Of a stretch of DNA of 5,704 nucleotides, positions 1 to 4,710 are shown in pieces. Origin of the DNA: Allobrachymonas sp. (lineage in GTDB: Bacteria > Pseudomonadota > Gammaproteobacteria > Burkholderiales > Burkholderiaceae_C); NCBI GenBank assembly GCA_018054915.1, contig JAGPIR010000093.1, forward strand, positions 1-5,704, read 5' to 3'. The position numbers and the translations under genes were made by a program. The notes under the pieces were generated by a model, which did not search any database, was not told the DNA's origin, and saw only the letters and a list, made by a program, of their open reading frames with translations. Positions within the stretch are counted from its first letter, which is position 1. Every line of letters begins with the position of its first letter.

Positions 1-688
1 GAATGGCCAGTGCCTTCTCCTGCGACGGTGTGCCGTCATAATTACTGACCGTGGCCTGTGCCCGGTTGATGGCGGCCACGTAGGCGCCCTGCTTGTAATA
101 GTGGGTCGCGATGGCCAATTCCGACTCCGACATCGCATTGGCGATGTAGATCATGCGGCGCTTGGCATCCGACGCATACCGTGACTGCGGAAAACGCGTG
201 ACAACTTCCTTGAAGGCGTCAAAAGAAGTCTTAGCGCTGCGCTGGTCCCGTTCTGCCATGTCCTGATTGCTCAGAAACGAAAACCAGCTTGCCGCACCGC
301 CAAAGTTGACCACGCCCTTGAGGTAGTACGCATAATCCAGCCCCGGGCTTGCCGGGTTGAGCCGGATGAAGCGGTCAAGCGTGGCAACAGCCTCTTCGTA
401 CTCGGCATTCTGGTATTGGGTATAGGCTTTTTCCAATTGTGCCTGTTGCGCCAGAGTCGTGCCTGCCGCACGGCCTTCCAGGACATTATAGAGTTCGACT
501 GCGCGATCGTAGCCGCCAGAACTGCGCTCATCGCGCGCTTCGCTGTAGATCCGGTTATTGCTCCAGCCTGCGGTTTTTTCCTGCGTCGTGCGCGTAGCCG
601 TACATCCGGTCAACGCTACTGCCAGCATCCCGGCCAGAATGACGCATGAAAGGCCAGATAATGGGCGCGCCCCATTGGATGTATGCAT
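1..688 (-). CDS. bamD: Outer membrane assembly lipoprotein BamD (5' part; 3' end outside window)
   Basis: BamD is the essential lipoprotein of the BAM complex, anchored in the inner leaflet of the outer membrane, where it works with BamA to insert beta-barrel proteins. Read on the minus strand from ATG at 688, 229 codons are visible. The protein opens with a short polar segment, a hydrophobic stretch (CVILAGMLAVALTGC) and a lipobox LTGC with the lipidated Cys at residue 29. TPR-type helical repeats follow (AQLEKAYTQYQNAEYEEAV, LDRFIRLNPASPGLDYAYYL), then the family-typical GGAASWFSFLSNQDMAERDQ and AFKEVVTRFPQSRYASDAKRR. An in-frame TAA lies just upstream of the ATG, and a GGA sits about 9 nt before it, a weak ribosome site. 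Starting at the internal Met21 would leave too short a signal sequence. The frame is open to the left edge; E. coli BamD is 245 aa, so only the C-terminal end is missing. It is divergent from rluD, as in E. coli. Confidence 0.95.
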   Translation of the reverse strand, partial: MHTSNGARPLSGLSCVILAGMLAVALTGCTATRTTQEKTAGWSNNRIYSEARDERSSGGYDRAVELYNVLEGRAAGTTLAQQAQLEKAYTQYQNAEYEEAVATLDRFIRLNPASPGLDYAYYLKGVVNFGGAASWFSFLSNQDMAERDQRSAKTSFDAFKEVVTRFPQSRYASDAKRRMIYIANAMSESELAIATHYYKQGAYVAAINRAQATVSNYDGTPSQEKALAI

Positions 689-717
689 GAATCGTTCCGT
701 ATTTTCCAAAAAACTAA

Positions 718-1827
718 TTGATTATAGTGTCCAAGCCCCCAAAGACAAATGCGCCTAAAGACCATCATTTCTCTAAACTGATCGGTTTGACAGGCTTTCC
801 CAGTCCCGATGAGTTGGCTGCTGCCGTCGTCGGTTGCAATGACGAGGCTGAAGAGGGCCGCAGCGAAGAGCTGCGTGAACTGGTGGCGGACAACGCCGAT
901 CATGGCCTGCGGCTGGACCGGTTCCTGGCGCAATACATACAGGAATTTTCACGCAGCCACTTGCAGCAACTCATTGCTGAGGGATGCCTCACCCGAAATG
1001 GACAAATATGCACCAAGGCAGCTGCGCGCCTGCAAACCGGCGACCGGCTGGTTTTGGCACTGCGCGACACTGCCCAATCCACCGCTTTCGTGCCACAGGA
1101 CATTGCCATCGATGTCGTGCACGAAGATCCGCACCTGCTTGTACTCAACAAGCCATCCGGACTGGTGGTGCACCCCGCCCCGGGCAATTGGGGAGGGACG
1201 TTGCTCAACGCCCTGCTGTACCGCTACCCGGAATCCGCCCAACTTCCACGAGCAGGTATCGTGCACCGGCTGGACAAAGATACCAGTGGACTCATGGTGG
1301 TGGCGCGCACCCGGGCGGCATTCGATGCGCTCACCCGTCAAATTGCCGAACGCACTGTACAGCGTGAATACTGGGCATTGGCACACGGTCACTGGAAAAT
1401 GGGCTCCAGGCAGACCGTCAGCGTTGATAAACCGGTTGGCCGCGACGTGCACAACCGTCTGCGCATGGCTGTTGTCAATCTGGACCGCCATCCGGGAAAA
1501 GAAGCCAGAACCGACTTCACGCTGATTGACAACAGCCAAGCACAAGTCACGCCTGCATGCTGGATGCATTGCAAACTGCACACAGGCCGGACACATCAGA
1601 TCCGGGTGCACATGCAGCATCTGGGCCATCCCCTCTTATCTGATAGCCTATATGGCGGCGCTCCAGCCTTTGGGCTGCAACGCCAGGCGCTGCACGCCTT
1701 TCGCCTGCGATTGCAACACCCCATCACGGGACAGACGCTACAATTTGAGGCACCCCCGCCGTCTGACCTGCAGACTGCCTTGTCTGTTATGGGCCTGTCG
1801 ATGGCTCGGGCAGAAGCCTTTTCATGA
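718..1827 (+). CDS. rluD: 23S rRNA pseudouridine(1911/1915/1917) synthase RluD
   Basis: RluD converts three uridines in helix 69 of 23S rRNA (E. coli 1911, 1915, 1917) to pseudouridine late in 50S assembly. Numbered from the TTG at 718, an S4 RNA-binding domain begins near residue 62 (HGLRLDRFLAQYIQEFSRSH) and the RluA-family catalytic domain follows. Its signature HRLDKDTSG carries the catalytic Asp at residue 186. LNKPSGLVVHPAPGN, HTGRTHQIRVHM and LYGG are further family motifs. The length (369 codons at most) exceeds the 326 aa of E. coli RluD because of an acidic, low-complexity N-terminus. The start is uncertain: TAA at 715-717 bounds the frame, no clear Shine-Dalgarno sequence is seen, and TTG718, GTG727, TTG814 and GTG883 are all possible; the later ones would free the bamD promoter. 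The stop overlaps an ATGATG at 1824. RluA or RluC are less likely, given the bamD neighbour. Confidence 0.93.
   Translation: MIIVSKPPKTNAPKDHHFSKLIGLTGFPSPDELAAAVVGCNDEAEEGRSEELRELVADNADHGLRLDRFLAQYIQEFSRSHLQQLIAEGCLTRNGQICTKAAARLQTGDRLVLALRDTAQSTAFVPQDIAIDVVHEDPHLLVLNKPSGLVVHPAPGNWGGTLLNALLYRYPESAQLPRAGIVHRLDKDTSGLMVVARTRAAFDALTRQIAERTVQREYWALAHGHWKMGSRQTVSVDKPVGRDVHNRLRMAVVNLDRHPGKEARTDFTLIDNSQAQVTPACWMHCKLHTGRTHQIRVHMQHLGHPLLSDSLYGGAPAFGLQRQALHAFRLRLQHPITGQTLQFEAPPPSDLQTALSVMGLSMARAEAFS
721..748 (-). promoter_or_regulatory. Sigma70-type promoter of bamD
   Basis: Read on the minus strand, a perfect -10 hexamer TATAAT (726 to 721) is preceded at 16 nt by TTGTCT (748 to 743), a partial -35 match. 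The predicted start of transcription near 714 would give a leader of about 26 nt before the bamD ATG at 688. The site lies over the 5' end of the longest rluD reading frame, so the two divergent genes overlap in regulatory DNA or rluD starts further downstream. The -10 is strong; the -35 and exact start site are inference. Confidence 0.55.
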
Positions 1828-1889
1828 TGCCAGCTTGGTCCAGTCGCCTGCCATGACACCATCCGCACCACAACGGCCTTCTGCGCATT

Positions 1890-1893
1890 GAGG
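1890..1893 (+). promoter_or_regulatory. Ribosome binding site that selects the scpB start
   Basis: GAGG lies 9 nt before ATG 1903. This favours that ATG over the in-frame TTG at 1888, which overlaps the site and has no ribosome site of its own. Confidence 0.6.
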
Positions 1894-1902
1894 CAGCCTC
1901 CA

Positions 1903-2652
1903 ATGGATTCCACACACGCCAAACGCATTCTTGAAGCAGCCATTCTCTGTGCGCCGCAACCCTTGTCAATGCGTGAATTGCGCACCCTGCTACAAGACAC
2001 GCTGGAAGCCGAGGCCATCCAGCAACTGTTGCACGATATTCGCCAGGAATGGGAGTACAAAGGCGTTGAACTGGTATCGGTGGCCAGCGGTTGGCGATTC
2101 CAGAGTAAGCCTGAAATGCACAGCCATCTGGACCGGCTCTATCCCGAAAAACCGCCCAAATACAGCCGTGCGACCCTTGAGACCCTGGCCATCGTCGCTT
2201 ACCGCCAGCCGGTCACGCGCGCCGACATCGAGGACATCCGCGGCGTGACGACCAACTCCACCCTGATCAAGCAACTCGAAGACCGGGGATGGATCGAAAC
2301 CGTGGGGCACCGTCCAACCGTTGGCCGTCCCGAATTGCTGGCCACCACCAGACAGTTTCTGGACGACATGGGGCTGGCATCGCTCGACCAATTGCCGCAA
2401 ATGCCGGCCGGTGAGGCCGCCAGCCTGCTGGAAAAATTGGCTGAAGACCTTGCGGCAGAATCTGCATCACAACCGCACGATCCCCGGCAATCTGAATTGC
2501 CAATGGATACCAGCACGCTCGATACCCCACCCTCCCAAACAGACGCCGGATACCCACAGAAAACCGGACAGGAACCGGAAACCCCATCCGCAATGCACGA
2601 GGATGCTTGTCATACCAATAACCTGCCGTCAATCGGCGATCAGGGCACCTGA
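1903..2652 (+). CDS. scpB: Segregation and condensation protein B (ScpB)
   Basis: ScpB is the dimeric winged-helix (kite) subunit that joins ScpA and SMC in the bacterial condensin, acting on the nucleoid in chromosome compaction and segregation. The predicted 249 aa protein has a first winged-helix domain at about residues 1-75 (AKRILEAAILCAPQPLSMRE) and a second at about 84-165. The second contains the family hallmark YSRATLETLAIVAYRQPVTR, followed by IRGVTTNSTLIKQLEDRGWI and GRPELLATT (GRP at 141-143). From about residue 170 a hydrophilic tail rich in Pro, Ser, Thr, Glu and Asp has no recognisable fold, as in many proteobacterial ScpB proteins. ATG 1903 is chosen for its GAGG ribosome site. 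It lies 75 nt after rluD and 19 nt before rluB, so one transcript is likely. No scpA is in the window. Confidence 0.94.
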   Translation: MDSTHAKRILEAAILCAPQPLSMRELRTLLQDTLEAEAIQQLLHDIRQEWEYKGVELVSVASGWRFQSKPEMHSHLDRLYPEKPPKYSRATLETLAIVAYRQPVTRADIEDIRGVTTNSTLIKQLEDRGWIETVGHRPTVGRPELLATTRQFLDDMGLASLDQLPQMPAGEAASLLEKLAEDLAAESASQPHDPRQSELPMDTSTLDTPPSQTDAGYPQKTGQEPETPSAMHEDACHTNNLPSIGDQGT

Positions 2653-2671
2653 TTTTTCCAAACACTTCCCT

Positions 2672-3958
2672 ATGACAAAAAACACTCCAAGGCCCCCCAG
2701 AGGATCGGCCGAAACAACACGTCAGCGCCAGAAAAAAAACACCCCGCAAGCCACAGCAGGCAATCGTGCCGCTCCAGCGTCTCGCCGTGCGTTAGAGGTG
2801 GCGCCAAGAGTTTCCGCAGCCAGAAAACAGCGCCCCCTCCTGCAACACACAAGTCGCGGCACAGAAGATCCTCTTGTCACCATGCAGTCCAGCCCCTTTG
2901 AGGCCGGCACGGAGGCTCCTTTTCCCCAAAATGCACCAGCCAAACGCGTCTTGTCGCCGCAAACCGATGCCCCCAAACTGCACAAGGTGCTGGCCCAAGC
3001 TGGCCTGGGATCGCGCCTGGAGATGGAGCGCCTCATTGCCGACGGGCGCATTACGGTCAATCACTCGCCCGCACATGTGGGTCAGCGCATCAGCCACGGT
3101 GACACCATCCGCATCGACGGCAGGCCGGTGCGCCTTCGCGTTGATGCCGCCACGCCCCGCGTGCTGGTTTATCACAAACCCGCTGGCGAAGTCGTCACGC
3201 ACGACGACCCACAAAACCGGCCTACCGTATTCCGGACCTTGCCGCGCCTGCCGCAGGGCAAATGGCAAGCAGTCGGACGCTTGGATATCAATACCGAGGG
3301 CCTGTTGCTCATTACCAGTTCCGGCGAACTGGCCAATCGGCTCATGCACCCACGCTTTGGCCTGCAACGCGAATATGCCGCGCGCGTACTGGGCGCGTTG
3401 ACCGAAGAAGAAAAACAGAGACTGCTGGCCGGTGTGGAGCTCGAAGACGGGCCGGCCCAGTTCGACAGCATTGAAGAAGGCGGTGGTGAAGGTGCAAACT
3501 GCTGGTATCGCGTCACCATCGGCGAGGGCCGCAACCGTGAAGTTCGCCGCATGTTCGAAACCCTCGGGCATGCGGTCAGCCGCCTGATCCGTATCCGGTA
3601 CGGCCGCATGCACCTGCCACGCGGGCTGCGGCGCGGCAAATGGACGGAGCTGGGCCAGCGCGATATTCAAGCCCTGCAGGACTTGACGGGTATGCAACCG
3701 GCCAGCCGCGAAAAAACCACCGAACAGCAGCGGCAGGCTCGCCGCCGCAATCCCGACCGGAGCAGCAGCGCCCGCAAACGCAGCACCCCTGCAGCCCCTG
3801 CATACAGTGGCACGCGGCACAACATGCCGCCTGGCCCTACGCGGAGCCAGTCTGACCCTGCCGATCAGACGGCCAGGCCATCACGCAGCACATCCCGCAA
3901 CAGACAAGGCGCCGGCCGCCCGACTGCACCCCCCGCACGCCCACGCAAACACGGCTGA
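2672..3958 (+). CDS. rluB: 23S rRNA pseudouridine(2605) synthase RluB, with long disordered tails
   Basis: RluB, of the RsuA family, makes pseudouridine 2605 in the peptidyl-transferase region of 23S rRNA. From ATG 2672 the protein is 428 aa, against 291 aa in E. coli. Residues 1-100 are basic and rich in Ala, Pro, Arg and Ser. The S4 domain starts near 102 (KLHKVLAQAGLGSRLEMERL), and the catalytic domain has VGRLDINTEGLLLIT with the catalytic Asp at 205 and the typical GEGRNREVRRMFETLGHAV at 284-302. Residues from about 343 to the end form an Arg/Pro/Ser/Gln-rich tail, likely disordered and RNA-binding (inference). No Shine-Dalgarno sequence precedes the ATG, so translation may be coupled to scpB. 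ATG 2882 (Met71) is an alternative start that keeps every domain. RluE, RluF and RsuA are less likely because of the scpB neighbour and the basic tails typical of betaproteobacterial RluB. Confidence 0.92.
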   Translation: MTKNTPRPPRGSAETTRQRQKKNTPQATAGNRAAPASRRALEVAPRVSAARKQRPLLQHTSRGTEDPLVTMQSSPFEAGTEAPFPQNAPAKRVLSPQTDAPKLHKVLAQAGLGSRLEMERLIADGRITVNHSPAHVGQRISHGDTIRIDGRPVRLRVDAATPRVLVYHKPAGEVVTHDDPQNRPTVFRTLPRLPQGKWQAVGRLDINTEGLLLITSSGELANRLMHPRFGLQREYAARVLGALTEEEKQRLLAGVELEDGPAQFDSIEEGGGEGANCWYRVTIGEGRNREVRRMFETLGHAVSRLIRIRYGRMHLPRGLRRGKWTELGQRDIQALQDLTGMQPASREKTTEQQRQARRRNPDRSSSARKRSTPAAPAYSGTRHNMPPGPTRSQSDPADQTARPSRSTSRNRQGAGRPTAPPARPRKHG

Positions 3959-3978
3959 ACGGTTAATGAAATCATCGC

Positions 3979-4009
3979 GCCATGGCATGTTTTTTCTTTC
4001 ATGCATGGC
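3979..4009 (+). other. Bulged hairpin just downstream of rluB
   Basis: GCCAT-G-GCATG (3979-3989) pairs with CATGCATGGC (4000-4009). This makes ten base pairs with one bulged G (3984) around a ten-base T-rich loop. It begins 21 nt after the rluB stop. The sequence after the stem is not T-rich on either strand, so it is not a classical intrinsic terminator. An mRNA 3'-end stabiliser or a protein-binding structure is possible, without direct evidence. Confidence 0.5.
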
Positions 4010-4110
4010 CGAAAAACTAGAAAGCGAAAAGACTGCAGGACTCCCTCGCTCGTCTTGGCGATTGGCTGGTGACAAGTCCGGTTCAAATTCGGGCAACCGT
4101 TCTTGAACAA

Positions 4111-4154
4111 GCAGGCGGGCGAATCACCGCATGCCGTTCATTTTCTGATTTTTT
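4111..4154 (+). terminator. Possible intrinsic terminator of the rluD-scpB-rluB unit
   Basis: GCAGGCGG (4111-4118) pairs with CCGCATGC (4127-4134) except for one G-A mismatch, leaving an 8-base loop. T-rich DNA follows with TTTT at 4141-4144 and TTTTTT at 4149-4154. The T runs start about 6 nt after the stem, further than ideal. The placement before the ndk promoter fits a terminator, but the spacing makes it only a candidate. Confidence 0.35.
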
Positions 4155-4183
4155 GATTAAAATTAAACGTTTGCGCAAAACGC

Positions 4184-4212
4184 TTGACGCATTCCGTGTT
4201 CAAGCAGAAAAT
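4184..4212 (+). promoter_or_regulatory. Sigma70-type promoter of ndk-rlmN
   Basis: TTGACG (4184-4189) matches the -35 consensus at five of six positions. The optimal 17 nt spacer is followed by GAAAAT (4207-4212), four of six matches to the -10. The AT-rich stretch at 4139-4170 could act as an UP element. Transcription would start near 4219, giving a leader of about 40 nt. A 7-base inverted repeat (ACGCATT 4187-4193, AATGCGT 4210-4216) overlaps both elements. Confidence 0.5.
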
Positions 4213-4249
4213 GCGTGAAATTTCATCAAGTTAACTAATTTTTTCATTC

Positions 4250-4253
4250 AGGA
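4250..4253 (+). promoter_or_regulatory. Ribosome binding site of ndk
   Basis: AGGA lies 6 nt before ATG 4260 within an A/T-rich, weakly structured leader. It supports that start, which also matches the normal N-terminus of the family. Confidence 0.7.
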
Positions 4254-4259
4254 TTTTTC

Positions 4260-4685
4260 ATGACTATCGAACGCACCCTTTCCATCATCAAACCCGACGC
4301 TGTGGCCAAAAACGTCATTGGTCAGATTTATGCCCGCTTTGAAGCCGCAGGTTTGAAGATCGTTGCCGCGAGAATGGCGCACCTCTCTCGCCGCGAAGCC
4401 GAGCAGTTCTATGCAGTTCATAAAGAGCGCCCCTTCTTCAAGGATCTGGTTGATTTCATGATTTCCGGTCCTGTCATGATCCAGGCACTTGAAGGGGAAG
4501 GCGCCATTGCCAAAAACCGCGAACTGATGGGCGCCACCGACCCGAAAAAGGCCGACAAAGGCACCATCCGCGCAGACTTCGCCGACAGCATCGATGCCAA
4601 CGCCGTGCATGGCTCTGATGCGCCTGAAACAGCCGCCGTAGAAGTCGCCTTCTTCTTTCCCGGCATGAATATTCATTCCCGCTAA
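4260..4685 (+). CDS. ndk: Nucleoside diphosphate kinase
   Basis: Ndk is a cytoplasmic enzyme that transfers the gamma phosphate of ATP to other (d)NDPs by a ping-pong mechanism through a phosphohistidine, balancing the NTP and dNTP pools. The 141 aa protein is full length for the bacterial family. It begins with ERTLSIIKPDAV (Lys11 is a conserved nucleotide-binding residue). It has VHKERPFFKDLVDFMISGPV in the middle and the active-site signature NAVHGSDAPETAAVE, in which His117 is the phosphorylated residue. No key residue is missing. It has its own promoter and ribosome site, and rlmN follows after 21 nt without a terminator, so the two are probably co-transcribed. The ndk-rlmN pair is common in Burkholderiales. 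Confidence 0.98.
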   Translation: MTIERTLSIIKPDAVAKNVIGQIYARFEAAGLKIVAARMAHLSRREAEQFYAVHKERPFFKDLVDFMISGPVMIQALEGEGAIAKNRELMGATDPKKADKGTIRADFADSIDANAVHGSDAPETAAVEVAFFFPGMNIHSR

Positions 4686-4686
4686 G

Positions 4687-4710
4687 ATGCTGCCTTGCAC
4701 CCGGCCATGA
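4687..4710 (+). other. Seven-codon ORF ending on the rlmN start (ATGA overlap)
   Basis: ATG 4687, two bases after the ndk stop region, opens a frame encoding MLPCTRP. Its TGA (4708-4710) overlaps the rlmN ATG as ATGA. Such an overlap could couple rlmN translation to ribosomes finishing ndk. There is no clear ribosome site for it, and chance is a fair alternative. Confidence 0.2.

Larger units (their letters stand above)
3959..4259 (+). other. rluB-ndk intergenic region
   Basis: These 301 bases hold no convincing gene. The left part has a bulged hairpin (3979-4009) directly after rluB. The middle (about 4010-4110) is GC-balanced and unrecognised; it contains a T-arm-like element, TCCGGTTCAAATTCGGG, at 4077-4093, but no tRNA can be folded around it. 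An 8-base inverted pair, GAACGGTT (3957-3964) and AACCGTTC (4095-4102), encloses about 130 nt. The right part is AT-rich and carries a terminator-like stem, palindromes and the ndk promoter. A 39-codon frame (3987-4106) lacks a ribosome site and is not called. Confidence 0.6.

Noticed and set aside
616..933. 105-codon minus-strand frame across the bamD-rluD junction
   Set aside because: It overlaps the bamD promoter and the real bamD start in another frame and shows no protein features.
949..1629. 226-codon minus-strand frame inside rluD
   Set aside because: Shadow frame of rluD; the plus strand has the complete pseudouridine synthase motifs.
2321..2671. Open extension of the rluB frame upstream into scpB
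   Set aside because: It lies wholly within scpB, which has solid domain evidence; the translated stretch has no resemblance to a domain and ATG 2672 is a sensible start.
2792..3820. Long open frame antisense to rluB (342 codons)
   Set aside because: It mirrors a strongly coding GC-rich gene, has no family motifs, and rluB on the other strand carries clear catalytic motifs throughout.
3987..4106. 39-codon frame after rluB starting MFFLSCMAEK
   Set aside because: No ribosome site, its start lies in the arm of a hairpin, it matches no family I know, and the composition is unremarkable. Kept only as part of the intergenic description.
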